Both the position numbers and the translations under genes were made by a program. Under the pieces are notes generated by a model that was not told the origin of the DNA, did not search any database, and saw only the letters and a program-made list of their open reading frames with translations. From JL08 sp039969355 (GTDB taxonomy: Bacteria; Pseudomonadota; Alphaproteobacteria; Rhodobacterales; Rhodobacteraceae): a stretch of 64,000 nt of DNA. Location: positions 1 to 64,000 of the forward strand of contig JBDVOA010000005.1 of assembly GCA_039969355.1 (NCBI GenBank), given 5' to 3'. This document shows positions 43,726 through 53,523 of the stretch, piece by piece; position 1 is the stretch's first letter; each line of letters starts with the position of its first letter.

Positions 43726-45276
43726 GTGGCGGATGCTTTGAACAAGGCGCGGGTTGTCCTGCGCCTTGACAACATTACCAAGGCCTTTGGATCGTTGGTC
43801 GCAAATGATGCGATCAGTTTTCAGCTGCGCGAGGGTGAAGTGATCGCTTTGTTGGGTGAAAACGGTGCGGGCAAGACGACATTAATGAACATCCTGTTTG
43901 GCCACTACACGGCGGATTCAGGTGAGGTCGAAGTGTTTGGCGACAGGCTGCCCGCTGGCAACCCGCGCGCCACGCTTTCTGCAGGTGTTGGCATGGTGCA
44001 CCAGCATTTTACCCTAGCTGACAATATGACGGTTCTGGAGAATATTGTGCTCGGGACCTTGCCGTTGTGGAAATTGGGCTTTGGTCGGGCCAAAGCTAAA
44101 TCCCGCATATTGCAACTTGTCGATGACTATGGGTTAAACGTTGATCCCGATGCCCGCGTCGGTGACCTCTCCGTTGGCGAAAGGCAACGGGTTGAAATAC
44201 TCAAGGCATTGTATCGGAACGCGCGGATCCTGATTTTGGATGAACCAACGGCGGTCCTGACGCCGCAGGAAACAGATGATCTGTTTGCCACGATGCGCAA
44301 GGCGTTGGCACTGGGGCTATCGGTGATTTTCATCTCTCATAAATTGCACGAAGTGACAGCAATTTCTGACAGAGTTGTTGTATTGCGCCATGGCAAGTTG
44401 GTCGCTGAGGCAATAACGAAAGAAACAGATCGCCATATGTTGGCCGAAATGATGGTCGGCGAAGAAGTGACGCCGCCCAAGGTACAAACCCAATTAGTTG
44501 GCGAGGCGCTTCTGGAACTTAAGAGCGTGACAACTCCAGATCAGGGCAGCGCGCCGGGATTGAAAGCCGTCGAATTGCAGGTTTGCTCTGGCCAGATCAT
44601 CGGTTTGGCGGGGGTCTCGGGCAATGGGCAAAGTGCGCTTGCCGATCTGGTTGGGGGGTTGATCCGCCCGGCACAGGGAACCTTGATGATCAACGGGTCA
44701 GACACCACAACCTGGTCGCCCAGGGCAGCGGTCAGATCGGGTATCGCGCGCATTCCCGAGGACCGGCACAAGACAGGCACAATCTCTGACTTCGACCTTA
44801 CCGAAAATGCGATTCTGGAGCTTTATGCACAGTCGCCATACAGTCGCAAAGGCTGGATGAAGTGGGGTGTCGCGCGCGCGTTCACCGCAAAAATTATCCA
44901 GACCTACGATGTGCGTTGCCCCGGCCCTGAAACGCGTATCAGGTTGTTGTCAGGCGGCAACATGCAAAAGCTAATTCTCGGTCGGGTGCTGGAAACCGAA
45001 CCTGTAATAGTTCTGGCTAATCAACCGGTTCGTGGATTGGACATTGGCGCACTTACCTATGTGCACGAACAACTGCTGGCTGCGCGAAATCGTGGGGCAG
45101 CAGTTATTTTGATTTCCGAAGATCTGGACGAAATTGTTGCGCTATCAGATGTGATCCATGTGATTTCGGAGGGGCGTCTTTCGCCGGGCTTTGAACGTGG
45201 CAGCAAGACCACCGCGGAACTTGGCGTTTGGATGGCGGGTCACGGTTTTGACGAAAGCTCCGCCCATGCGGCTTGA
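43726..45276 (+). CDS. Nucleoside/nucleobase-type ABC transporter ATP-binding protein
   Basis: The 516-residue protein has two fused ABC domains, as in the ribose and BMP-type systems. The first is complete: Walker A GENGAGKTT near 45, signature LSVGERQRV near 147 and Walker B ILILDEPT. The second has a degenerate GVSGNGQSAL in place of Walker A near 290 and a modified LSGGNMQKL signature, the usual state in this family. The start is a GTG directly after the TAA of the binding-protein gene. It powers the two permeases downstream. Confidence 0.95.
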   Translation: MADALNKARVVLRLDNITKAFGSLVANDAISFQLREGEVIALLGENGAGKTTLMNILFGHYTADSGEVEVFGDRLPAGNPRATLSAGVGMVHQHFTLADNMTVLENIVLGTLPLWKLGFGRAKAKSRILQLVDDYGLNVDPDARVGDLSVGERQRVEILKALYRNARILILDEPTAVLTPQETDDLFATMRKALALGLSVIFISHKLHEVTAISDRVVVLRHGKLVAEAITKETDRHMLAEMMVGEEVTPPKVQTQLVGEALLELKSVTTPDQGSAPGLKAVELQVCSGQIIGLAGVSGNGQSALADLVGGLIRPAQGTLMINGSDTTTWSPRAAVRSGIARIPEDRHKTGTISDFDLTENAILELYAQSPYSRKGWMKWGVARAFTAKIIQTYDVRCPGPETRIRLLSGGNMQKLILGRVLETEPVIVLANQPVRGLDIGALTYVHEQLLAARNRGAAVILISEDLDEIVALSDVIHVISEGRLSPGFERGSKTTAELGVWMAGHGFDESSAHAA

Positions 45277-46315
45277 ACCTATTGCTAACCCGACCACGCA
45301 GCGAACGGTCGGTTTTCCGGCAATAGCTCTCATCAGCACCGTAATTTTGACTTCACTGCTGGCTATGATCGCAGGCGCGTCGCCGTTTTCGGTCCTCGGG
45401 CTGATTTTGAAGGGTGCATTTGGCTCAAAATTTGCGGCGCTTGAAACGCTCAACCGAGCGACGCCTCTGATTTTCACCGGCCTCGCGGTCGCGGTTGCCT
45501 TTAGAGCAAAGCTTTGGAACATCGGAGCAGAGGCACAACTCTATGTTGGTGCGGTGGTCACCGTTGTTCTGGGGACAGGAGCGCTCCACTGGAATTCTGC
45601 TGCTCTGATCCCTGCAATAGCTTTGGCGGCGATGCTCGCAGGTGCGCTCGTCTTGCTGTTGCCAACATTCTTGAAAACCCGATTTGGTGTTGATGAAGTT
45701 GTCACTACGCTGCTGTTGAATTTTGTGGTTTTGCTGTGGGTGTCGATGCTTTTGGAAGGCCCGCTAAAAGATCCCCTCGCGATGGGTTGGCCAAAGTCGG
45801 CGAAGCTGGTTTCCGAGGCACGTCTGCCACGTATCGTCGACGGATTACGCTTGCATTGGGGTTTTGGATTGGCGCTGATTTCAGCTGGAATGATCTGGAT
45901 GATTCAGACCCGCACGACACTGGGATATGAAATGCGCGCAGTAGGGCAAAACAAAGAAGCTGCGCGATTTGCGGGGATTCCCGTCAACATTGTCCTGATT
46001 AAAACTGCGCTTTTGTCTGGTGGGTTGGCCGCCCTTGCGGGTTTTTCGGAAGTGGCGGGATTGAAGGGTAGTCTGACCTTGGATTTATCGCCGGGCTTTG
46101 GGTATACCGGCATTATTGTCGCGATGTTGGCCTTGTTAAATCCACTGGCGGTTGTGGTGGCAGCATTGTTTGTAGCCGGGATATTTGTCGGCGCGGATTC
46201 AATGAGCCGGGCCGTCGGGGTGCCGACCTATCTGGCTGACATTATGCTTGCCACAGCCCTGCTGATGATGGTTCTGGCGATCATGCTTACCCGCTTTCGC
46301 GTGCGTTGGGACTAG
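45266..46315 (+). CDS. BMP-type ABC transporter permease 1 (YufP/NupP-like)
   Basis: The 349-residue membrane protein of the branched-chain permease-like fold (BPD_transp_2) has about ten hydrophobic helices, the LWNIGAEAQLYVGA segment and GYEMRAVGQNKEAARFAGI, which is the coupling region contacting the ATPase. The ATG at 45266 overlaps the ATPase gene by 11 bases. With the next permease it forms the heterodimeric channel for the nucleobase-like substrate. Confidence 0.92.
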   Translation: MRLEPIANPTTQRTVGFPAIALISTVILTSLLAMIAGASPFSVLGLILKGAFGSKFAALETLNRATPLIFTGLAVAVAFRAKLWNIGAEAQLYVGAVVTVVLGTGALHWNSAALIPAIALAAMLAGALVLLLPTFLKTRFGVDEVVTTLLLNFVVLLWVSMLLEGPLKDPLAMGWPKSAKLVSEARLPRIVDGLRLHWGFGLALISAGMIWMIQTRTTLGYEMRAVGQNKEAARFAGIPVNIVLIKTALLSGGLAALAGFSEVAGLKGSLTLDLSPGFGYTGIIVAMLALLNPLAVVVAALFVAGIFVGADSMSRAVGVPTYLADIMLATALLMMVLAIMLTRFRVRWD

Positions 46316-46317
46316 CG

Positions 46318-47262
46318 ATGGAGATTCTCGATATCCTTCTCTCTGCAAGCTTTTGGGCGGCCGCCATCCGCATCGCCAGCCCACTGATATTCGCCGCCCT
46401 TGGTGAACTAATTTGCGAACGTGCCGGTGTTTTGAATCTTGGAATTGAAGGTATCATGGTCGTAGGCGCATTTGCCGGGTGGATGACGGTCTTTGTTGGA
46501 GGCGGTCTGTGGATGGGTGTAGGCGTGGCGATGGGTGCTGGCATGTTATTTGGCTTGTTGCATGGCACTTTGACGGTACCTTTCGGCTTGTCTCAGCATG
46601 TCGTCGGTCTTGGGATCACGTTATTGGCGACGTCACTGACCTACTTTTGTTATCGTCTGGCCCTACCCGAAGTTACATCGCCGCCCAAGATCGAGGCATT
46701 TCAGCCGCTTGCCATCCCAATTTTGTCGGACATACCTGTTTTGGGAGAGGCTTTGTTCAACCAGACTTCTTTGACCTATCTGGCGTTTGCCTTGGTCGTT
46801 GTGGTTTCGTTGGTCCTTTATCGCACTCCACTTGGCCTGGCTCTGCGGGCGGTGGGCGAAAACCCTTCCGCAGCGGCGGCCCAGGGCCTGTCGGTTAGCG
46901 CCATTCGGATCGGCGCGGTGATGGTCGGTAGCGGCTTTATGGCCGTTGGTGGAGCATTCCTGACGATGTCCGCATTTAACTCGTTTTTCTTTGAAATGGT
47001 CAATGGGCGGGGCTGGATCTGCATCGCCCTGGTTGTGTTTGGATCCTGGAAGCCGGGAAAAACGCTGATTGGTGCGATCCTGTTTGCTGCTTTTGATGCA
47101 CTTCAAATCAGAGTGCAACAAACACCGATTGGTGCGGATGTGCCCTACCAGATATTTCTGATGATGCCGTATCTGTTGTCAATTTTGGCACTGGTGATCA
47201 TGTCACGTCGTGCAGAAGTCCCTGCAGCATTGATGGTGCCGTTCAACAAAGGAGAGCGCTGA
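46318..47262 (+). CDS. BMP-type ABC transporter permease 2 (YufQ/NupQ-like)
   Basis: The 314-residue membrane protein has about nine helices, the LGEL/VLNLGIEGIMVVGA segment near 38 and the coupling region LALRAVGENPSAAAAQGL near 180. It pairs with the permease just upstream; the ATG at 46318 follows that stop by two bases. Its own stop overlaps the next ATG by one base (TGATG). The tight spacing of all five genes argues for a single uptake-plus-deaminase operon. Confidence 0.92.
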   Translation: MEILDILLSASFWAAAIRIASPLIFAALGELICERAGVLNLGIEGIMVVGAFAGWMTVFVGGGLWMGVGVAMGAGMLFGLLHGTLTVPFGLSQHVVGLGITLLATSLTYFCYRLALPEVTSPPKIEAFQPLAIPILSDIPVLGEALFNQTSLTYLAFALVVVVSLVLYRTPLGLALRAVGENPSAAAAQGLSVSAIRIGAVMVGSGFMAVGGAFLTMSAFNSFFFEMVNGRGWICIALVVFGSWKPGKTLIGAILFAAFDALQIRVQQTPIGADVPYQIFLMMPYLLSILALVIMSRRAEVPAALMVPFNKGER

Positions 47263-48545
47263 TGTTTGATCTGATCGTCAAAGGTGGGTCTCTTCCAGAC
47301 GGGTGCGTTGCAGACATTGGTATCGAAGGCGACAGAATCACCGCCATCGGCAAGCTCGAAGTCGAAGGGGCCCAGGTTGTCGAAGCGAACGGTGATCTCG
47401 TCAGCCCGCCATTTGTAGATCCGCATTTCCACATGGACGCAACGCTGTCCTATGGCACGCCGCGGATCAACAAATCCGGGACTTTGCTGGAAGGCATCGG
47501 ACTTTGGGGAGAACTGAAGCAGGTGATGACGCAAGACGAAGTCGTCGAACGCGCGCTTGCGTATTGTGACTGGGCGGCTTCGATGGGACTACTGGCCATC
47601 CGAAGTCATGTGGACACCTGCGATGATCGGCTGATGGGGGTCGAGGCACTGTTGGAAGTCAAGAAACAGGTTTCCGGATATATAGACCTGCAGCTCGTCG
47701 CTTTTCCTCAGGATGGGCTTTATCGCGATCCAACCGCATTGCAGAGTACCATTCGCGCGCTTGATATGGGCGTGGATGTGGTTGGCGGTATCCCTCATTT
47801 TGAACGCACGATGGCAGACGGTGCAGCGTCGGTAACCGCGCTATGTGAAATGGCGGCACAGCGCGGTTTGATGGTTGATATGCACTGCGATGAGACCGAT
47901 GACCCGATGTCGCGCCATATCGAGACGTTGATCTTTGAAACTCAACGGCTGGGGTTGCAGGGGCGCGTTGCAGGGTCACATCTGACCTCCATGCACTCGA
48001 TGGACAATTATTATGTCTCAAAACTGCTGCCGTTGATGGCCGAGGCTGAAGTTGCCGCCATTCCCAATCCTTTGATCAACATCATGCTTCAAGGCCGGCA
48101 TGATGCTTTTCCAAAACGACGAGGGCTGACCCGGGTGAAAGAGATGCTTGCCTTGGGCATTACAGTTGGGTTCGGGCAGGATTGCGTTATGGATCCATGG
48201 TACTCACTGGGGACGGCTGACATGCTGGACGTTGCGTTTATGGGGCTTCATGTCGCTCAGATGAGCAGCCCGGAAGAGATGCGCCAGTGCTTTGAAATGG
48301 TCACCAATGTAAACGCGAGAATCATGGGGCTCACAGATTATGGATTGCGCGTCGGCGCCAAGGCATCGCTTGTTGTGCTGGACGCAGGCAATCCGATTGA
48401 GGCCGTGCGACTAAGGCCGGATCGCTTGTGCGTGATTGCGGCGGGTAAGGTTATATCTTCGAAGATTAAAAACGAGGCGCGTCTATCGCTTCCTGGTCGA
48501 CCAGTCGGTGTACGCAGACGGCACAAGGCGCATTCAGGGTCTTAG
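47262..48545 (+). CDS. Cytosine-deaminase-like amidohydrolase
   Basis: The 427-residue amidohydrolase aligns well with E. coli CodA. Metal ligands are His55, His57, His208 and Asp307; Gln150, Glu211 and His240 match the cytosine-site residues. The residue after the catalytic Asp, Asp314 in E. coli, is Cys308 here. Changes at that position are known to shift CodA toward 5-substituted cytosines, so the substrate may be 5-methylcytosine, 5-hydroxymethylcytosine or another N-heterocycle rather than plain cytosine. It is the last gene of a BMP-type transporter operon, which presumably imports that substrate. Confidence 0.85.
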   Translation: MFDLIVKGGSLPDGCVADIGIEGDRITAIGKLEVEGAQVVEANGDLVSPPFVDPHFHMDATLSYGTPRINKSGTLLEGIGLWGELKQVMTQDEVVERALAYCDWAASMGLLAIRSHVDTCDDRLMGVEALLEVKKQVSGYIDLQLVAFPQDGLYRDPTALQSTIRALDMGVDVVGGIPHFERTMADGAASVTALCEMAAQRGLMVDMHCDETDDPMSRHIETLIFETQRLGLQGRVAGSHLTSMHSMDNYYVSKLLPLMAEAEVAAIPNPLINIMLQGRHDAFPKRRGLTRVKEMLALGITVGFGQDCVMDPWYSLGTADMLDVAFMGLHVAQMSSPEEMRQCFEMVTNVNARIMGLTDYGLRVGAKASLVVLDAGNPIEAVRLRPDRLCVIAAGKVISSKIKNEARLSLPGRPVGVRRRHKAHSGS

Positions 48546-49361
48546 ATCCAATATGCTGCGTGCTTGGGCACAAGTGGCGACAGGTCTTTCGTATTTTTCA
48601 CACAGCTTCACGGCGCGCTGAACAAGCGCAGCGTTGGACGGTGCTAAAGTGTTTCGATCAAGTCGCATGTTATCTTCCAAACCGGTACGTGTATGCCCGC
48701 CTGCCGCAATGCACCATTCGTTGACCTCGATCTGGGCCGGGCCAACACCGGCACCGCACCATTGTGCATCTGGGACCAAACGATTGACTGTTTTGATATA
48801 ATACCCAAATACATCCCGATCCGCAGGCATGGCGTTTTTTACGTTCATGACAAACTGAATGTATAATTTCCCTGGGATTCGACCGTCCCTATTCATCGCG
48901 GCGGCTTGATGGATGTGGGATAGATCAAATGCCTCGATTTCGGGTTTGACTGTATATTCGCGCATCTCCGCTGCGAGCCAGTCCACGAGATCGGGCGGAT
49001 TTTCGTAGACCCGTGTGGGAAAGTTGTTTGAGCCGACGGAAAGCGAAGCCATATCCGGGCGCAACGACAGCATTCCGCCTCGCTCTGTACCCGCGCCGGA
49101 ACGCCCACCGGTTGACAGCTGGATGATCATGCCGGGACAATGTTGTTGGACCCCTTCCATCAGGCGCGCGAACTTTTCGGGGTCGGAGGATGGCGTCTCA
49201 TCATCATTGCGAACATGAGCGTGGCAAATTGCAGCCCCGGCGTCGTATGCTTCATGTGTCGATTCAATCTGCTCGGCAACGGTCGTGGGAACAGCTGGGT
49301 TGTTTGCTTTGCGCGCAACGGAGCCCGTAATTGCAACACAGATTATGCAAGGCTTTTTCAA
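48534..49361 (-). CDS. BKACE (DUF849) beta-keto acid cleavage enzyme
   Basis: The 275-residue TIM-barrel enzyme has CHAHVRND near 46, which holds the metal-binding HxH, and VKPEIEAFD near 139 with a further acidic residue. BKACE enzymes use acetyl-CoA to cleave beta-keto acids (for example 3-keto-5-aminohexanoate, dehydrocarnitine) into acetoacetate and an acyl-CoA. The substrate cannot be read from the sequence. The start is a TTG with AGGAG 12 bases upstream. Its 3' end overlaps the tail of the deaminase gene convergently by 12 bases. Confidence 0.85.
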   Translation of the reverse strand: MKKPCIICVAITGSVARKANNPAVPTTVAEQIESTHEAYDAGAAICHAHVRNDDETPSSDPEKFARLMEGVQQHCPGMIIQLSTGGRSGAGTERGGMLSLRPDMASLSVGSNNFPTRVYENPPDLVDWLAAEMREYTVKPEIEAFDLSHIHQAAAMNRDGRIPGKLYIQFVMNVKNAMPADRDVFGYYIKTVNRLVPDAQWCGAGVGPAQIEVNEWCIAAGGHTRTGLEDNMRLDRNTLAPSNAALVQRAVKLCEKYERPVATCAQARSILDLRP

Positions 49362-49485
49362 GACGAAAGCGTCTCCTGAGTTCGTATCAGCCGAAAAGCC
49401 CTTTCAAAAATGGGGTATCTTAACGATCTCAGCCATTCTTACTGCGGATTTATCGATCTTCAAGGCTCGTGCGGCAATTCAAAGA

Positions 49486-50790
49486 TCAGATTTGACGTAT
49501 TTTCAGTTTCGAAATTCGGTTGCCATCGCGAGCGGCAACTTCAAAACGGAAGCCGTGAAATGAAAACACCTGGCCGACACTGGGGATCATCTGCGCTTCG
49601 TGGATCACCAATCCGGCGACTGTGTTGGCTTCTTCGTCAGGTAGCGTCCAATCCGTTGCGCGATTCAAATCGCGGATCGTCATTGCGCCGTCGACCATAT
49701 GGACATCATTGTCCAACTTCCTCACCGGGTGCTCGGCGTCAGGGTCAAATTCATCTGTAATTTCCCCGACGATTTCTTCCAGAATATCCTCGAGCGTGAT
49801 CAATCCTTGAAGGGATCCATATTCATCTACCACAAGGGCAAAATGACTTCGCATACGCAGGAACTGGCGCATCTGATCGTCCAAAGTTGTGGTTTCAGGG
49901 ACGAAATAGGGTGGCATCGTCACATCTTCGATCCTGAAGTTTTTGAGGCCCTCGTCTCCTGATTTGCCGCGGACGAGTTTGTGCATCGCGCGCAACAGGT
50001 CCTTCGCGTGCACGACACCAATGATGTTTTCCTGGTCTCCCTTAAACACCGGCAGCCGGGTGTGATTGCTTTCAAGACATTGATTAAGGATCTGATCCGG
50101 GGCATGCGCCGCATTAACCATCTCAATGCCCGAACGATGAAGCATGATCTCTTCTACTGCCCGTTCGCCAAGGTCAAGTGCGCCAAGTATACGGTCGCGA
50201 TCTTCCTTTTCCACGACCCCTTCGGAATGACCAAGTTGCAACGCCCCGGCGATTTCCTCGCGGACTGCAAGCACGTTTTTGTCCGGGTCAATTTGTACGC
50301 CGACCAAGCTGAGCATGCCGCGTACAAACAGTCGGACCACCCCAACGATCGGGGAAAAGATCAGAATTACAATCCGAATGAGAGGAGAGACAAGTGCCGC
50401 CGCTCGTTCTGCATTGGTGATTGCGTAGGTCTTAGGCAGCACCTCTGCAAAGATCAAAACCAATAGCGTCATAATCAAAGTTGCCAAGGCGACACCGCTT
50501 TCCCCAAAAGCGCGGGTAAAGATGACAGTGGCCAGAGACGCGGCCAAGATGTTCACTAAATTGTTGCCCAGCAGAACCGATCCAATCAACCGTTCATTGT
50601 CTTCGGTTATGTCAAGCGCGCGCTGTGCACCTTTGTTGCCCTTGTCGGCCTGCGCTCGCAATTTACCTCGTGATGCGGCGGTGAGCGCGGTCTCTGAACC
50701 TGAAAAGAAACCAGAAAGCACGAGAAGAAAAAGGATCACACCAGCGGTGATCCAGAACGCGCCATCGAGTGCGGCGGGAGCAGTGTCCAT
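49486..50790 (-). CDS. CNNM/CorC (HlyC) family transporter-associated protein
   Basis: The 434-residue protein has an N-terminal DUF21 domain with about four helices (1-190, including FSGSETALTAASR and EVLPKTYA), a pair of CBS domains (about 200-330) and a C-terminal CorC/HlyC domain (about 345-430). It belongs to the CNNM/CorB family linked to Mg2+ or Co2+ export; the old haemolysin label is not supported. It is transcribed leftward with xerD and its neighbours upstream on the same strand, separated from xerD by 218 bases. Confidence 0.9.
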   Translation of the reverse strand: MDTAPAALDGAFWITAGVILFLLVLSGFFSGSETALTAASRGKLRAQADKGNKGAQRALDITEDNERLIGSVLLGNNLVNILAASLATVIFTRAFGESGVALATLIMTLLVLIFAEVLPKTYAITNAERAAALVSPLIRIVILIFSPIVGVVRLFVRGMLSLVGVQIDPDKNVLAVREEIAGALQLGHSEGVVEKEDRDRILGALDLGERAVEEIMLHRSGIEMVNAAHAPDQILNQCLESNHTRLPVFKGDQENIIGVVHAKDLLRAMHKLVRGKSGDEGLKNFRIEDVTMPPYFVPETTTLDDQMRQFLRMRSHFALVVDEYGSLQGLITLEDILEEIVGEITDEFDPDAEHPVRKLDNDVHMVDGAMTIRDLNRATDWTLPDEEANTVAGLVIHEAQMIPSVGQVFSFHGFRFEVAARDGNRISKLKIRQI

Positions 50791-51008
50791 TTCAGTCGTT
50801 GTCCTTTATCCTAAGATGCAGGTTATGGGGCCGCACAGCGCTTCAATCAAGGGACGGTATTGAGAAGAATGCGGATTTGGGTTTTTCGCTTGAATTAGAA
50901 CACGTCGTAAACAACTGGCTCCGAAGCGGCGCCTCATCTTGTTCCAAGCCAGTATTATTGCCCAAAGCTTCGCGGCGTAATTGGCAGAAATATGGCATTG
51001 AGTGTGGT

Positions 51009-51986
51009 CTAACGATCCTCCGAAGATGTGTTGCCGCCAGACTTGCGTCGACTGTTCTTTGCCAGCGGGTGATGATCCAGCACCAGATCAGACAATCGTT
51101 CATCCAAAACGTGGGTATAGATTTCCGTAGTTGAGACGTCTGCATGTCCAAGAAGTGTCTGAATGACTCTCAAATCAGCACCATTGGCCAGTAAATGCGT
51201 TGCAAATGCATGACGCAACGTATGCGGTGTCACTTTCCCGGGATCAACGCCACCTGAAACCGCAAGCTCCTTTATCAGCAGATAAAACCAGTTCCGTGTC
51301 AGGTGGCCTGATTTGCCGCGCGATGGAAACAGATATCGAGACGCGGGCACACCATTGGATTTTGCGCTGTCCTGCTGGTCTTCCCAGCACGACAACCACC
51401 CTGTGAGCGCCTCTCGGGCTGGGGGGGACAATGGCACCATACGTTCCTTGTTGCCTTTGCCAAGCACAAGCAACATGCGGGGATTTCCACGTGCGGAACT
51501 GACGGGCAGCGCCACTAATTCGCTGACGCGCATGCCAGTCGCATAGAGCAGTTCCATCATGCATGCATTGCGCAGTTTGTCTTCGACCGTTCGTCCGGTT
51601 GTTCGGGACGCGCTGAGTAATTTGTCGACTTCAAGTACATCAAGCGTTTTCGGCAGGCGCTGGGCACGTCCCGGGCCTTTGATCTGAATCGCCGGATTGT
51701 CTGAACGCCACCCTTCGTCAAATGCAAAGCGGTAAAATTGCTTTATTGCCGACAGCCGTCGGGCTCTGGTCGCGCGCGACAATCCCTGAGCATCGCAGTC
51801 TATCAGGTAAGCTTCGATCTGGTCGCGTGTCGCGGACACAAGCCGAGTATTGCTGCGCCCAGCCCAGTCGATGAAATCTTTGAGATCGCGGCCATAGGCC
51901 AGCAAAGTGTTGTTAGCTGCTCCGAATTCTGCGGCTTGGGCTTCCAGAAAAGCCGATATCCACCGATGGTCAGCGCCCGGCGTCAT
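51009..51986 (-). CDS. xerD: Tyrosine recombinase XerD
   Basis: The 325-residue protein has the core-binding SAM-like domain (about 7-95) and the catalytic domain with Arg153 (TGMRVSEL), Lys177 (GKGNKER), His255 and Arg258 (HTLRHAFATHLL), His281 (LGHADV) and Tyr290. This is the full XerC/D set that resolves chromosome dimers at dif. XerD rather than XerC is favoured by gene context (aroK/aroB beside it, as in related alphaproteobacteria). It starts one base after the 511-residue hypothetical stops, so they form one operon. Confidence 0.88.
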   Translation of the reverse strand: MTPGADHRWISAFLEAQAAEFGAANNTLLAYGRDLKDFIDWAGRSNTRLVSATRDQIEAYLIDCDAQGLSRATRARRLSAIKQFYRFAFDEGWRSDNPAIQIKGPGRAQRLPKTLDVLEVDKLLSASRTTGRTVEDKLRNACMMELLYATGMRVSELVALPVSSARGNPRMLLVLGKGNKERMVPLSPPAREALTGWLSCWEDQQDSAKSNGVPASRYLFPSRGKSGHLTRNWFYLLIKELAVSGGVDPGKVTPHTLRHAFATHLLANGADLRVIQTLLGHADVSTTEIYTHVLDERLSDLVLDHHPLAKNSRRKSGGNTSSEDR

Positions 51987-51987
51987 C

Positions 51988-53523
51988 TTAGGTCTCTATA
52001 TTGCGCAGCATCAACTGCAGGCTTGCACGGCGCGCAATGTCCTCGAGTCCAAATGCACGAAATGCGGCTAAGGATCGGGTCAGAGAGTTCAGATCGCCCT
52101 TCGCACCCCGATCAAATAAGACCATTGCGCGCAGGATCGCCTCGCCCAACTGACCTTTGGTTGCCAAATCAGTCAACTCGCGGGGGGCCAACTCAGGACC
52201 AAACGCCTCGGCGATGGCGGTCGCGACGGGATCAGGTGGAACTATCCCAGAGACATCACCTTTGGCCAGTCCGCTCAGAAAAGGGGCGCGCGAAGCTTGT
52301 TCCCGATAGTGCTGCGCAGCCATTGCATAGTCTGGCGATAGTAATGCGACCTGGTAGGCGTCACTGGCCGGAATTCCATTCAGCGGCAGCCCAAGAAGAT
52401 CAGGCGCAAAGGTCTGTGCAAAAGATACATCGAGTTTTACCGACTGCATGGCGTGCCAGGCGTCGGGCAAGGTTTTGGATACTGCGTCCGTGCTGCGGCT
52501 TTTTAGCGCCGTGTCGAAGCGCTGAATTGCTTCCACACGGTCCCAGATGCCGCCCGAGGCGGCTGGTCTTCGGGCAGTGTATATTCCCAGCAATCGATTC
52601 GCGGGCAATGCTCCGCTGCGGCTCAGTCGTTCAGCAGCTTCCAATTGTGGCTTCCAGCCCGCGACATCTCGCAGATCTGCACCGGCGTATACGCGGGGGA
52701 GCGACGCGGCAGCCAGCGGCTCACCAACAGCTTCACGCAATCGAAATACTAATGGCGTGACTAGTGCTGGTTCGATCAACGGCAAAGAATGCTCAGAATT
52801 ATCGAGTTCTAGAAATCGTGCCAGCAGGGCGTGTTCTTGATTGTGGATCAAGCCAAGAGCATGACCCGATTCAAGCATGAGCGCTGCATTTTGCCAGCCG
52901 CCAGCGCGCGCCGTGCAGAACACCCGTGCGCTATAACTTGGTGCAAGATGTGGGGCACGGACCATCACCGCGCAGGCGGTGTCTTCAGCTCCTGTTAGCA
53001 AGCTCACATCAAACCATCGCGAAAACAGCGCCGCTGACCGCTCCGGCATGGCCTGCTCAACCAGAGACCGAGCTGGTTCGAGTGCGCCGAGTGCGATCAG
53101 TTTATCGATGCGGGCCAAGAGCAGAGTTTGAGCGCCCCTGTCACCTGGGATTTGTTCAGCCTCAGCCAGCAAGAGCTTATAGAGCAGCGTCTGCATCGCA
53201 GGCAGTTCCTCTACCGGCAAATCCGAGATCAATTGCGCGAGGGCGTCGGGCTCGGAACCGCTCCACAAGGTACCGGGTAATCCCGTTATGCGCTGCGGAA
53301 CCAGACCAACCGAGCGGGTGGCACCCCTTTCCAAAGGGACAACCGATACCACGGGACGGTTGGCATTCTCAGTGGTCGGTGGTTCATTTGGCGCAATCGC
53401 AGCTGGCGAGGGACGGTTCTGATTCAACCAGTCAATCGCAGACAGGGGTTGTTGCGCACCCGCCGACTGTCCTGCCAATGTTAGAAACAGCGGCAAAATA
53501 ACAGCCCTGATGTCAGTCCGCAT
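51988..53523 (-). CDS. Exported helical protein of unknown function
   Basis: The 511-residue protein has a signal peptide (MRTDIRAVILPLFLTLAGQSAGA), a Pro-rich linker to about residue 65 and then a long alpha-helical body with repeated Ala/Leu/Glu patterns that recall TPR-like or HEAT-like repeats. Only a few cysteines are present. No enzymatic motif was recognised. It overlaps by 11 bases the small membrane protein gene upstream (53513-53662) and is directly followed by xerD, so the three are co-transcribed. A periplasmic scaffold role is a guess only. Confidence 0.75.
   Translation of the reverse strand: MRTDIRAVILPLFLTLAGQSAGAQQPLSAIDWLNQNRPSPAAIAPNEPPTTENANRPVVSVVPLERGATRSVGLVPQRITGLPGTLWSGSEPDALAQLISDLPVEELPAMQTLLYKLLLAEAEQIPGDRGAQTLLLARIDKLIALGALEPARSLVEQAMPERSAALFSRWFDVSLLTGAEDTACAVMVRAPHLAPSYSARVFCTARAGGWQNAALMLESGHALGLIHNQEHALLARFLELDNSEHSLPLIEPALVTPLVFRLREAVGEPLAAASLPRVYAGADLRDVAGWKPQLEAAERLSRSGALPANRLLGIYTARRPAASGGIWDRVEAIQRFDTALKSRSTDAVSKTLPDAWHAMQSVKLDVSFAQTFAPDLLGLPLNGIPASDAYQVALLSPDYAMAAQHYREQASRAPFLSGLAKGDVSGIVPPDPVATAIAEAFGPELAPRELTDLATKGQLGEAILRAMVLFDRGAKGDLNSLTRSLAAFRAFGLEDIARRASLQLMLRNIET

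Noticed and set aside
51738..52760. 340-codon plus-strand frame opposite xerD and the 511-residue gene
   Set aside because: It crosses the boundary of two real genes on the other strand and its product is Arg/Ser/Pro/His-rich, as expected for an antisense frame.
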